This document shows positions 23,227-32,013 of a DNA stretch of 32,013 nt, one piece after another. The number at the start of each line of letters is the position of its first letter. Position 1 is the stretch's first letter. The DNA is from Streptomyces sp. SPB074 (GTDB lineage Bacteria; Actinomycetota; Actinomycetes; Streptomycetales; Streptomycetaceae). The stretch lies in contig NZ_GG770539.1 of assembly GCF_000154905.1 (NCBI RefSeq), forward strand, positions 4,725,039-4,757,051, given 5' to 3'. The notes under the pieces are model-generated. The model saw nothing but the letters and a program-made list of their open reading frames with translations, ran no database searches and was not told where the DNA came from. Position numbers and translations under genes: made by a program.

Positions 23227-24396
23227 ATGAACGACGCGATGGTGACGGTGGTCGGGAACGTGGCGACCGATCCGGCGTTCCGCGAGACACGAGGAGGGGC
23301 CATGGCCCGCTTCCGGCTCGCGGCGACGGCCCGGCGCTGGGACAGGGGCGAGGGTCGCTGGATCGACGGCCACACCAACTTCTTCACAGTGCTGGCCTGG
23401 CGGCACCTCGCGGACAACGTCTCCTCCTCGGTGGCGATCGGTGATCCGGTCGTCGTGCACGGACGCCTGCGAATGCGGGAGGAGGAGTACGACGGACAGC
23501 GGCGCGTCTCGGCGGAGATCGACGCCATTTCGGTGGGGCACGACCTGACGCGCGGTACCTCGGCTTTTCGTCGGCCCCCGCGTGATGACGGGCGTTCGGG
23601 CGCTGCGGCCACGGTGGTGGCGCGGGAGCGCCGGTACGGGGCTGCGCCGTGGGGACCCGCTGCCAACGCGCCGGGCGGAAGCGGAGCAACGGATCGCGGT
23701 GGGACCGCAACTCGTGAACCGGCACGGGTCGGGGATGTCGTGGACGAGCTGTTTCTGCGGTCGGGTCCCGATTCGGGAGCGGAGGGGCGTGAGGAGGCGG
23801 TGGCGCCTTCGGCCGGGACGGGCTGGGAGGCGAGTGGGCCGGTCACTGCGGCGCCGGTGCCGGAGCCGGGTTCTGCTGTGCCGGAGCCGAGTTTTGACGC
23901 GGTGGCCTCGTCCTCGTCTGCGACTCCGGCCCCGACTCCCGCAGACCCGGACCGTGTATTGCCTTTCTCGCAGGCGAACCCGGTTTCCGTGCCCGCCGAT
24001 TCGGCGCCGGATGTCGCGGAGAAGCGACCCCTTCCGTGGATCGTCACGCCTCCCGCCCCCGACGACGAGCCGGGCGTCAAGACCGCCTCCCGGCGCAGGT
24101 CCGCCGCGCCGGCCAGGGCCGCTTCGTCCGTGCCGTCCACGCCGTCTGCCGAGGCCGCGCCGTCTGCGGGGACCGAGTCGTCCGCTTCCGGGAAATCCGC
24201 CGCCCCCGTCGCGTCGGCCCGCGCCCGTCGCGCGGTGACCAAGCGACGGGCGCCCGGGGTGGAGGGCAAGCCCGCCCCGGGGATGGAGCCCGGCGCCGAG
24301 AAGAGGGCGGGAGCGGAGGCGGTGGCGGGGGTGCGCGAGCCGGTCTCCGTCGGCGGCGGGTCACTGGGTGATCCCGACGCGGTACCTCCTTTCTGA
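23227..24396 (+). CDS. ssbB: Single-stranded DNA-binding protein with long C-terminal tail (SsbB-like)
   Basis: 389 residues; ATG 23227 follows GAGGGGGACGAG. The OB fold covers about 1-110: MVTVVGNVATDPAFRETRGGAMARFRLAATARRW, then TNFFTVLAWRHLADNVSSSVAIGDPVVVHGRLR and RRVSAEIDAISVGHDL. Then come about 270 low-complexity residues rich in Pro, Ala, Ser and Glu, far longer than in ordinary SSBs (150-200 residues in total). The protein ends DPDAVPPF, close to the acidic DDxxPF tip with which SSBs recruit partners. It lies downstream of the dynamin pair. In S. coelicolor the second SSB, SsbB, acts in chromosome segregation during sporulation; the symbol rests on that context and is tentative. Confidence 0.82.
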   Translation: MNDAMVTVVGNVATDPAFRETRGGAMARFRLAATARRWDRGEGRWIDGHTNFFTVLAWRHLADNVSSSVAIGDPVVVHGRLRMREEEYDGQRRVSAEIDAISVGHDLTRGTSAFRRPPRDDGRSGAAATVVARERRYGAAPWGPAANAPGGSGATDRGGTATREPARVGDVVDELFLRSGPDSGAEGREEAVAPSAGTGWEASGPVTAAPVPEPGSAVPEPSFDAVASSSSATPAPTPADPDRVLPFSQANPVSVPADSAPDVAEKRPLPWIVTPPAPDDEPGVKTASRRRSAAPARAASSVPSTPSAEAAPSAGTESSASGKSAAPVASARARRAVTKRRAPGVEGKPAPGMEPGAEKRAGAEAVAGVREPVSVGGGSLGDPDAVPPF

Positions 24397-24506
24397 GGTA
24401 CGGCGTCCTCTTCTCCAGGAAAGCCCGGGATAGCGAGCCTGGCATCGGGTCGTCATCACCTGACGAGCCCTCATGTATGGCGCATTGCAGGCGACTTCGG
24501 TCAGTC

Positions 24507-24595
24507 AAGGAGGAACAGGCCGGTGGCGATAACGATTCAGACGCAATGGGATTGTCGGATGGTGCGACGGGGAAAGGGGCTCGCTCTCCTCCCTA
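24507..24595 (+). other. Ribosome binding site and short frame cut by an IS, possibly the lost 5' end of the surface protein gene
   Basis: AAGGAGG (24507-24513), the strongest ribosome binding site in this part, stands 9 bp before GTG 24523. The frame reads VAITIQTQWDCRMVRRGKGLALL and then enters the IS at 24596. A basic stretch followed by LALL would suit the start of a signal peptide. The surface protein gene at 27240, beyond three ISs, lacks exactly such an N-terminus. The remaining pieces do not join in frame, so some sequence must also be missing. Confidence 0.35.
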
Positions 24596-25476
24596 AGGGC
24601 TGTCCCGTAAATGATCTCCGAGTCGCCTCGGGCGTGGTTGATCGCTGTGCGGCCCGCTGCCCTATCCGGCGAGGGTGAGGTTGTGCGTCCGGGCGATTCC
24701 GAGCATGGCGTGGTGGACTCCGTCTCCTTTGAGGCGGCAGTCGCGGAGGATCTTCCAGGTCTTCATGCGGGCGAAGACATGCTCGACGCGGGCGCGGACC
24801 TGCTTGTGGGACTTGTCGTGTTCCTCTTTCCAGTCCGGAAGTTCGGTCTGGCCGCGCTCGCGCCGGTGAGGGATGACGAGTCCGGTACCGGGGCAGCCGC
24901 CGTCGGCGATCGTGAGGGTCTTGCCGACGGCGGCCTTGGCGCCGGATTCCTCCCATGCTTCGCGGTCGTTGCGGTTCCCGGCGAGCGGCCGGCCGACCAC
25001 GACGGCCAGGCGGGTGTCGGCGTCGATGACGACCTGGTGGTTGGTGGAGCAGCGATAGTTCTTCGACCGTTCGGCGATCGTGTGATCCCGGGTCGGGACC
25101 AGGGTGCCGTCCACGATCAGCACGGTGTCCCTGGAGAACCGCTTGCGGGGCTGGAGAGCGAGCATCGGTCCGAGGTGGTCGATGATCCGGTCCGCCGCCG
25201 ACTTGGACACCCCAAACAACGGGGCGAGCTGTCGCATGGTCAGATTCGTGCGCCAGTAGGCCGCGACCAGCAGGGCCCGGTCCTCCAGCGAAAGGCTCCA
25301 CGGCCGGCCCTTGCGGACGGCGTCCGCGCCCTCACACCTGAGAACCGTCACCAGCTTCCCGAACTGCCGCGGGCTCAGCCCGGTGAACGGGGCTGTCCAG
25401 GACGGCTCCGCCGCCGTGATCACACCAGCCACGCCATGATCATCTCATCCGTGACCAGCAGTTACGGGACAGCCCT
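24596..25476. mobile_element. IS element of 881 bp (IS5-type), intact
   Basis: Terminal inverted repeats AGGGCTGTCCCGTAA (24596-24610) and its exact complement (25462-25476). TA flanks both ends (24594-24595 and 25477-25478) as a 2-bp target duplication. It carries one intact leftward transposase. The next IS starts 2 bp after its right end. Confidence 0.9.
24662..25432 (-). CDS. IS5-type DDE transposase
   Basis: 256 residues from GTG 25432. LSLEDRALLVAAYWRTNLTMRQLAPLFGVSKSAADRIIDHLGP is the helix-turn-helix. The DDE domain has LIVDGTLVPTRDHTIAERSKNYRCSTNHQVVIDADTRLAVVVG (first Asp), AGNRNDREAWEESG, LTIADGGCPGTGLVIP (second Asp) and RVEHVFARMKTWKILRDCR (Glu). The frame is complete and the three catalytic residues are in place, so the enzyme is probably active. 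Size and layout resemble Streptomyces ISs of the IS112 type. Confidence 0.9.
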   Translation of the reverse strand: MAGVITAAEPSWTAPFTGLSPRQFGKLVTVLRCEGADAVRKGRPWSLSLEDRALLVAAYWRTNLTMRQLAPLFGVSKSAADRIIDHLGPMLALQPRKRFSRDTVLIVDGTLVPTRDHTIAERSKNYRCSTNHQVVIDADTRLAVVVGRPLAGNRNDREAWEESGAKAAVGKTLTIADGGCPGTGLVIPHRRERGQTELPDWKEEHDKSHKQVRARVEHVFARMKTWKILRDCRLKGDGVHHAMLGIARTHNLTLAG

Positions 25477-25487
25477 TAGAAGTCATC

Positions 25488-25952
25488 TCATTTGGTGAGT
25501 CTGCGGTAGCAGATGAGGGTGCAGGCGATGCTGGTGAAGGCGAGGAAGTGGTCGGCTTTGCGTTCGTAGCGTCGGTGGAGTCGTCGGCAGCCGGCGAGCC
25601 AGGACATGGTGCGTTCGATGGTCCAGCGGTGTCGGCCGAGTCGCTGCGAGGTCTCGACGCCTTTGCGGGCGATGCGATGCCGGATTCCGCGTCCGGACAG
25701 CCATTGCCGCAGGTGGCGGTAGTCGTATCCCTTGTCGGCGTGGAGCTTTCCGGGTCGGCGTCGACGGGGGCCCCGGCGGGAGGTGATAGGCGGTATGCCC
25801 TTCACGAGCGGGATAAGGGCTTGGCTGTCGTGGACGTTGGCACCGGAGATTGCGACGGATATGGGCAGACCGGTCCGCTCGGTGATCAGGTGGATCTTCG
25901 ACCCGTACTTGCCCCGGTCGACAGGATTCGGACCTGTCAGGTCCCCCTTTTC
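25488..25952 (-). CDS. IS5-type transposase, second frame (orfB)
   Basis: Continues the transposase in the -1 frame: KGDLTGPNPVDRGKYGSKIHLITERTGLPISVAISGANVHDS, then LHADKGYDYRHLRQWLSGRGIRHRIARKG (second Asp) and RHRWTIERTMSWLAGCRRLHRRYER (catalytic Glu). It ends YRRLTK. It has no good start of its own and is presumably made as a fusion with orfA by frameshifting. The interval starts at the slip site. Confidence 0.85.
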   Translation of the reverse strand, partial: EKGDLTGPNPVDRGKYGSKIHLITERTGLPISVAISGANVHDSQALIPLVKGIPPITSRRGPRRRRPGKLHADKGYDYRHLRQWLSGRGIRHRIARKGVETSQRLGRHRWTIERTMSWLAGCRRLHRRYERKADHFLAFTSIACTLICYRRLTK

Positions 25953-26296
25953 AAGGCCCGCATGTTCACCGAGTCGATCGCGCACCGCGACCAGTCCAGC
26001 TCCCCGCGCGTACCGAGCTCGTCGAGGACCAGGCGGTGGAGCTTGGCCCACACCCTGGCCTTCGACCACTCCGAGAACCGCCGGTGGGCAGTCGCTCCGG
26101 ACGGGCCGAACGACGCCGAAGGCAGCTGCTGCCAGGTACAACCCGACGTGGCCACGAAGACGATCGCGGCCAGCACTTCCCGGTCACCGTGCCGACGCCG
26201 ACCACCACCCTGCGGCCGCGACGGCGCCTCAGGCACCACCCGCTGGAACAACTGCCACAATTCGTCCGGCACCAGCCGCTCAACAAGCCCCACCAT
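25937..26296 (-). CDS. IS5-type transposase, first frame (orfA)
   Basis: 119 residues from ATG 26296: MVGLVERLVPDELWQLFQRVVPEAPSRPQGGGRRRHGDREVLAAIVFV, the usual start of this IS5 group. It ends with the first catalytic Asp in CAIDSVNMRALKRGT. The stop (25937-25939) comes just after AAAAGGGGG (25951-25943 read leftward). A -1 slip there continues directly into DLTGPNPVDRGKYGSKIHL of the second frame. Confidence 0.85.
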   Translation of the reverse strand: MVGLVERLVPDELWQLFQRVVPEAPSRPQGGGRRRHGDREVLAAIVFVATSGCTWQQLPSASFGPSGATAHRRFSEWSKARVWAKLHRLVLDELGTRGELDWSRCAIDSVNMRALKRGT

Positions 26297-26363
26297 GACT
26301 CATAGACTACCGAGTCACCCAAATGAGATGGCTTCTTAAACCGGCCAGCAGCAATGAGCGTTT

Positions 26364-27113
26364 TCAGCGTTGACTCTCCAGGGTGAGGACGGCTTTGGCG
26401 ATGACGCTCATGCGGTTGGGACTGATGCGGGATCTGCGGAAGATCTGCCAGGACTTCAGTCGTGCCATGCCTCGTTCGACAGGTGCCCGGGCCGCGGACA
26501 GGGCCCGGTTCTCGGTCCGCTCGGTAAGGGTGAGTTCACCGCCCGGCGGACGGCGCTTGGCGGTGGTGACCCAGCCGCCTGCACCGATGTAGGCCATGTC
26601 GGCGAGGATCGGGACGCCCTGGCGCTCGCAGATCCGGAGAATCTTGTGCGTGCGGGCTGCCGTCAGATCGTGGGTGCGGCCCGGCAGTGTCGGCGACAGC
26701 CACAAAATCTCTCCGGCCGGGTCCGTGACTACCTGCACGTTCACGCCGTGCCGCTTGTGTTTCGCCGAGTAGTCCGCCCTGCCGTCACCGACGCGGTCGC
26801 ACTCGACGAGCGTGCCGTCCAGGAGAACGAAGTCCGGATCGTGCACGCGCAGCGTCTTGAGCAGGCCCGGTGCCTGCTCGGCGAGTAGGTCGGTGACCGA
26901 CGCGACGTAGGAGTGGGCGGTGCCGACGGATATCCCGAAGGCTGCGGCGATGCGGGCGAGGGTTTCGTGGCGGCGCAGGTACACGAGTGCGACCAGCGCA
27001 CGGCGGTGCGGCGGGAGTTTGCACCGCCGGTCACCCTCGCGGGTGACGATGAGCATCGTGACCCACTCGACCAGGGCGTGAGGCAGGTCGAGTGCGGCAG
27101 GATACGGAACCAA
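26364..27113 (-). CDS. IS5-type DDE transposase
   Basis: 249 residues from TTG 27113, chosen because AGGAG lies 5 bp upstream and the start aligns with that of the IS at 11909 ([10 protein letters not shown] against LVYPSSIDL). It has a helix-turn-helix ([22 protein letters not shown]) and a DDE domain: [52 protein letters not shown] and [22 protein letters not shown]. Unlike the copy at 11909, it keeps the Trp (KSW) and its full C-terminus, so it is likely functional. Confidence 0.88.
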   Translation of the reverse strand: MVPYPAALDLPHALVEWVTMLIVTREGDRRCKLPPHRRALVALVYLRRHETLARIAAAFGISVGTAHSYVASVTDLLAEQAPGLLKTLRVHDPDFVLLDGTLVECDRVGDGRADYSAKHKRHGVNVQVVTDPAGEILWLSPTLPGRTHDLTAARTHKILRICERQGVPILADMAYIGAGGWVTTAKRRPPGGELTLTERTENRALSAARAPVERGMARLKSWQIFRRSRISPNRMSVIAKAVLTLESQR

Positions 27114-27176
27114 CAGGGCTCCTGTGCTGCTGAGTTGAGACGTCGAACACCTCACTCAACGGCACGGGAGCCCTGT
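27113..27176 (-). promoter_or_regulatory. Leader hairpin over the transposase ribosome binding site
   Basis: Read leftward, ACAGGGCTCCCGTGC (27176-27162) pairs with GCACAGGAGCCCTGT (27127-27113), 14 of 15 bp. The second arm contains AGGAG and the first base of the TTG start. Position and logic match the hairpin at 11971-12026, with a different sequence. Confidence 0.65.
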
Positions 27177-27239
27177 CCGTTGCGTACCTCAACGTCACGC
27201 CGTCCCATCACCCGATCAGTAGCCACGCTGAAAACGCTC

Positions 27240-28499
27240 AGTGACACGGCGGTGATTCACGAAAACGGCAAGGACCAGCGCGTCCAGGCCGGGCTCTTCA
27301 CGATGGCCGCCGACCAGGGTGGTGCCTTGCAGACCTACTGCATCGACATCCACCACCCGACCCAGGACGGCGCGAAGTACCAGGAGACGCCCTGGAGCGG
27401 TACCTCGCTGAACGCGAATCCGGACGCCGGCAAGATCCGCTGGATTCTGGAGAACTCCTACCCGCAGGTGAACGATCTCGCCGGGCTCGCGGCGAAGGCC
27501 GGCAGCGGGGCGCTCACCGAGCAGACGGCCGCCGCCGGTACGCAGGTGGCGATCTGGCGGTACTCGGACGGCGCGGATGTCGACGCGGTCAACCCGGCGG
27601 CGGAAAAGCTCGCCGATTACCTGGAGAAGGCCGCGCAGAACGTGGCCGAGCCGAAGGCGTCGCTCAGCCTTGAGCCCGCCGCTGTCTCCGGCAAGGCGGG
27701 CGAGAAGCTCGGGCCGGTCACCGTGCACACCAACGCCGCGTCGGCGCAGGTGGAGATCGGTGGGGACGCCGCGACGGCCGGGGTGAAGCCCGTCGACAAG
27801 AACGGCAAGACTGTCGAGTCGGTCGTGGACGGTACGCAGCTGTGGTTCGACGTACCTGCCGGAGCGCAGGCGGGTTCCGCCTCGCTCGACGTGCAGGCGA
27901 CGACGAACGTGCCGGTGGGCCGCGCCTTCGCCTCGGAGACGCGCAGCCAGACACAGATACTCGCCGGCTCCAGCGGCTCGACGGTCGCGGCGACCGCGAG
28001 CGCCACGTGGGGTGAGAGCGGCCCGATACCCGCGGTCTCGGCGGAGAAGAACTGCGCCAAGGGCGGCGTGGACGTGACCGCGAGCAACCAGGGCGACAAG
28101 CCGTTCACCTTCGACCTGGCCGGTCAGCACCACACGGTTGCGGTGGGCAAGTCCACCACGATCACCGTGCCGGTCTGGGAGGACCAGTCCTACGACCTCA
28201 CGGTGAAGGGGCCGGACGGCTTAACCAAGGAGTTCAAGGGCGTCCTCGACTGCAAGGTCGCCTCTGAGGGCGGCGCGAGCCCGGCCGGCGGACAGTCCCC
28301 GCTGCCGAGCGCCTCGCCGTCGACTGCCGCGCAGGGCTCCGGCGCGGACACGGGTTCGGGCTCGGCCCCGGGTGGCGACCTCGCCGCCACCGGTGGCTCC
28401 AGCGCGACCCCGGTGATAGCTGGCGTGGCCGTGGCCCTCGTCGTCCTGGGTGCGGGCACGGTCTTCTTCATCAAGCGCCGCAAGCCTGCCGAGCACTGA
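27240..28499 (+). pseudogene. Thioester (TQXA) domain surface protein with LAXTG anchor, lacking its signal peptide
   Basis: 419 residues remain. The first is SDTAVIHENGKDQRVQAGLF, directly at the end of the IS. The thioester domain has the Cys in LQTYCIDIHHPTQD and the Gln in AAAGTQVAIWRYSD, which form an internal bond able to capture host or surface amines in relatives. Next are IgG-like β domains (about 130-360) and a Ser/Gly/Pro spacer. At the end is a sortase signal: LAATG, then PVIAGVAVALVVLGAGTVFFI and KRRK, as in class E sortase substrates. Everything needed at the N-terminus for secretion is missing, cut off by the IS at 26355-27240, so the product should not reach the wall. A TTA codon (28221-28223) implies dependence on the bldA tRNA. 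Confidence 0.87.
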
Positions 28500-28511
28500 G
28501 TGATCCGTCCA

Positions 28512-28568
28512 TGACGGGCCTGCCTGTGACGGCCTGCCTGTGACGGCCTGCCCGTGACGGCCTGCCCG
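28512..28568. repeat. Four tandem copies of a 14-15-bp unit
   Basis: TGACGGCCTGCCYG repeated four times (first copy one G longer), right after the surface protein stop and before its terminator. No coding role seen. Confidence 0.85.
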
Positions 28569-28573
28569 TCACC

Positions 28574-28603
28574 GGGCTCCGGGGGAACGCACCCTCGGAG
28601 CCC
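28574..28603 (+). terminator. Hairpin after the surface protein gene
   Basis: GGGCTCCG (28574-28581) and CGGAGCCC (28596-28603), loop 14 bp, followed by a GGGCCC-rich run that can extend the pairing. Confidence 0.5.
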
Positions 28604-29339
28604 GGGCCCGGGCCCGGGCCGCCAACGGGCGGGGTGAGGCCGCCGCCGTGGACATGGCGTGGGGCGACACGGAGCACGGGCGGGCGGGGAGGGCAGGACA
28701 GGACGGGGGAGAACGGTCCTTTACGCGACGGGCTTCGCGTCCTTCCCCTGCTTGCCGCCTCTCTCCCCCCGGCCAGTCACCGCGCGCTCTCTCGTCGCCG
28801 CTCAGCTCCCGCCGGCCCTCCCGGCCTCCCCGCCGGTCGTCCCAGCCCCCCCCGCCGGTCACCGCGGGCTCCGTGGGGCCGCCGCAGCCCCCGCGCCGCC
28901 CCCTGCCGGTCGCAGCAGTCTCCGCCACTCTCGCCAACCGCCGCCCGCCCCCGTCCGTCGCCCCCAGTCCCCTCCAAGGCCCCGGCGCGCCCCCGCCAGC
29001 CTCATCCCCCGGCGGCGCACCGCTCCACCCCACGAGACCGGCGGCGGCTCGTCCGCGGCCGCTCGGCGAACGCGCGGCCAGCGACACCGCCCACCCCGCT
29101 CTCACGCCCGCCACCCGCGGTGTCGCCGTCCCCACCCGTGCTCCCGTGGCCCCGAGGCGCACCCCTCAAGGGGAACGGGTTTCCGCCCGGGGGGCAGCGT
29201 GCGGCAAGATGGGTGTGTCTGCCCTCCGGCGGGGCCCCGGGGCTCGGGGGAGGGCGGAGTCCCCCTTCACGGGGCACGCGCCGATCCCGGCGAGCGCCCC
29301 AGGACGACTGTCAGAATCCAGACTGCCGGACGGTTTCTC
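28604..29339. other. Gap of about 735 bp before ettA
   Basis: No supported gene. About 28740-29040 is strongly C-rich and pyrimidine-biased on the plus strand (for example CCTCTCTCCCCCCGGCC and an 8-C run near 28845), which opens long but low-complexity frames on both strands. The last 160 bp should hold the ettA promoter; CAAGAT near 29204 could be a -10, unproven. Confidence 0.4.
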
Positions 29340-31004
<1,665 letters not shown>

Positions 31005-31010
31005 GCGATC

Positions 31011-31460
31011 GTGGCGCGTCACCTCTACCACTGCCCGCTGCGCTGGGCCGACATGGACGCCTTCGGGCACGTCAACAACGTGGTCTTCCTCCGCTACCTG
31101 GAGGAGGCCCGTATCGACTTCATGTTCCGGCTCAAACCGGACGGGGACGGGCCGTCCTTCTCCGGCGGCTCCGTCGTGGCCCGGCACGAGATCGACTACC
31201 TGCGCCCGCTGGTGCACCGGCACGCGCCGGTCACCATCGAGTCATGGGTGACGAACCTGCGCGCCGCGTCCCTCGTCATCGCCTACGAGGTGAAGGACCC
31301 GGAGACGGCGGAGAGCCCTGAGGTGGTGTACGCGCGCGCCGCCACGGTCGTCGTCCCCTACGACCTCAAGGCCGGGCGGCCCCGCCGCATCACCCCGTAC
31401 GAGCGCGAGTACCTGGAGAAGTACCGCGATGACGCGGGGCCGGGCGGTCTGGTCGCATGA
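31011..31460 (+). CDS. Acyl-CoA thioesterase (4HBT hot-dog fold)
   Basis: 149 residues, the family length, from GTG 31011, six bases after the ettA stop and so probably co-transcribed and coupled. HCPLRWADMDAFGHVNNVVFLRYLEEARIDF carries the 4HBT active-site Asp (WADMDAFGHVNN). Then SVVARHEIDYLRPLVHRHAPVTIESWV, the second strand set, and an antiparallel core to the end (ARAATVVVPYDL). The family hydrolyses acyl-CoA thioesters, usually as a dimer or tetramer in the cytoplasm; the chain specificity cannot be read. The C-terminal 20 residues are a charged tail. Confidence 0.9.
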   Translation: MARHLYHCPLRWADMDAFGHVNNVVFLRYLEEARIDFMFRLKPDGDGPSFSGGSVVARHEIDYLRPLVHRHAPVTIESWVTNLRAASLVIAYEVKDPETAESPEVVYARAATVVVPYDLKAGRPRRITPYEREYLEKYRDDAGPGGLVA

Positions 31461-31468
31461 GGGGCTTC

Positions 31469-31537
31469 GCGCATGACGGGACACCGCGTACGACAGGAAA
31501 CCGCGCACGACAGGACACCGCGCGTGACGGGACTGCC
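31469..31537. repeat. Four tandem copies of a 17-bp unit
   Basis: Units such as GCGCATGACGGGACACC and GCGCACGACAGGACACC, four in a row (last one 18 bp), fill the space between the thioesterase stop and the next start at 31540. The unit resembles the GTGACGG repeat at 28512 in its TGACGG core. Confidence 0.85.
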
Positions 31538-31539
31538 GC

Positions 31540-32013
31540 ATGAGTGACGCGTCGGTGCGGTGCGCCGACCCGGGGGAGGCCGCGGATCTCGCGGCCTTCC
31601 TCGGGCGGCTGCTCCACTACGACAAGGCCGCGGCCGTGCGGCTCCAGGCCGCGGCCGGGGCGCTCGCCGTCTTCGGCCGTCCGCCGTCCTTCGAGGTCCT
31701 CGCGATCCGCACAGTGCGTCTCGCGCCGCGGCCGGACGCGCGGACCTTCGACGTGACGGTCTCGGCGGGCGACCTTCTGGAATCGGTGGACGAGGCCACG
31801 GCGCGCTTCGCCGTGCCCGCGCCCGTCACCGGCCCGCCCTGGGCGGGCCTGCTGCCCCCGCGCGGTGGCTGGCACCGCGAGCCCGTCGCGCTCCTGCCGC
31901 AGGCGGTACGGGGCGCGGTCGCCCAGGCGGTGTCCGTTTTCCGTACCCGGATGGAACGCCTCGCCCCCGCCCCTCGCTTCCCCGCGGAGCTGGACCGCAT
32001 CGGTGGCGAGGTC
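31540..32013 (+). CDS. N-terminus of an unrecognised protein (runs off the window)
   Basis: 158 codons from ATG 31540 to the window edge, no stop. MSDASVRCADPGEAADLAAFLGRLLHYDKAAAVRL starts it; LAVFGRPPSFEVLAIRTVRLAP and TFDVTVSAGDLLESVD follow, then a Trp-containing WAGLLPPRGGWHREPVALLPQAVRG and a helical part with VAQAVSVFRTRMERLAP. Codon use is strongly coding. I recall such proteins after the thioesterase in Streptomyces but know of no function. There are no membrane helices or signal peptide. It has no obvious ribosome binding site: the 17-bp repeats run up to the start, so its translation may depend on upstream genes. Confidence 0.7.
   Translation, partial: MSDASVRCADPGEAADLAAFLGRLLHYDKAAAVRLQAAAGALAVFGRPPSFEVLAIRTVRLAPRPDARTFDVTVSAGDLLESVDEATARFAVPAPVTGPPWAGLLPPRGGWHREPVALLPQAVRGAVAQAVSVFRTRMERLAPAPRFPAELDRIGGEV

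Larger units (their letters stand above)
25479..26335. mobile_element. IS5-type element of 857 bp with a -1 frameshift transposase
   Basis: Terminal inverted repeats GAAGTCATCTCATTTGGTGA (25479-25498) and, at the right end, the near-complement with one substitution and one added base (26315-26335). TTA flanks both ends (25476-25478 and 26336-26338), a 3-bp target duplication. The left TTA includes the last base of the neighbouring IS. The transposase is leftward in two frames. Confidence 0.9.
26355..27240. mobile_element. IS5-type element of 886 bp, intact transposase
   Basis: Perfect 16-bp terminal inverted repeats TGAGCGTTTTCAGCGT (26355-26370) and its complement (27225-27240). No target duplication is seen: left flank CAGCAA, right flank GTGACA. 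A deletion next to one end is therefore likely. It has the same plan as the IS at 11909 (short leader, hairpin over the ribosome binding site, single transposase). The transposase stop lies inside the left terminal repeat. The right end abuts the truncated surface protein gene. Confidence 0.9.

Noticed and set aside
25952..26141. The upstream part of the second-frame ORF of the IS at 25479 as a separate protein
   Set aside because: It is simply the open -1 frame opposite orfA codons; family similarity begins only at the slip site.
28569..29162. A leftward gene in the C-rich stretch before ettA
   Set aside because: Arg/Gly-rich low-complexity frame from a strand-biased base composition; no start signal or domain.

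Overview
The window is very GC-rich, uses GTG and TTG starts freely, and carries Streptomyces-type genes: a dynamin-like GTPase pair, a sporulation-type SSB, a SpoIIE-type phosphatase, an LAXTG-anchored thioester-domain surface protein and EttA. It reads as a piece of Streptomyces (or close relative) chromosome. All assignments come from reading the sequence and from memory of the families; no search was run.

Layout. Positions 1-3500 hold the start of a leftward gene, then a membrane protein built of two homologous halves (YhgE/Pip or DUF3533 type) and a TetR regulator. An HdeD-like DUF308 protein follows. From 8019 down to 4382, leftward, lies a signalling module: a PAS/GAF/PP2C phosphatase, a cobalamin-binding protein with the Wx9EH and ExH motifs of CarH/LitR photoreceptors (broken by one frameshift), and a STAS anti-sigma antagonist overlapping it by 4 bp. 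This looks like a partner-switching cascade with a possible B12 light sensor.

Positions 8020-10080 are mostly non-coding, with one small conserved gene, a short tandem repeat and a transposase relic. A dipZ-type thiol-disulfide gene (10081-11856) borders a mobile-element zone (11909-16424): an IS with a damaged transposase, an older IS relic, a two-frame IS5-type element, an IS4-like element with 40-bp terminal repeats whose transposase contains a small internal inversion, and the C-terminal piece of a tyrosine integrase. The integrase piece faces the 3' end of a tRNA-Arg(UCU), suggesting the remains of a tRNA-integrated element.

Positions 17028-24396 are core-like: two overlapping dynamin-like GTPases (probable dynA-dynB), a divergent LysR/DoxX pair, and an SSB with a very long C-terminal tail, behind an AT-rich patch of inverted repeats. 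Three ISs in a row (24596-27240) then abut the thioester-domain surface gene, which has lost its signal peptide. The window ends with ettA, a hot-dog thioesterase and the start of an unknown gene.

The main points of interest are the B12/STAS/PP2C module, the insertion history readable from target duplications (including ISs landing exactly at each other's ends), the inverted segment in the IS4-like transposase, hairpins that bury the ribosome binding site in two separate ISs, and the cell-division/SSB neighbourhood.
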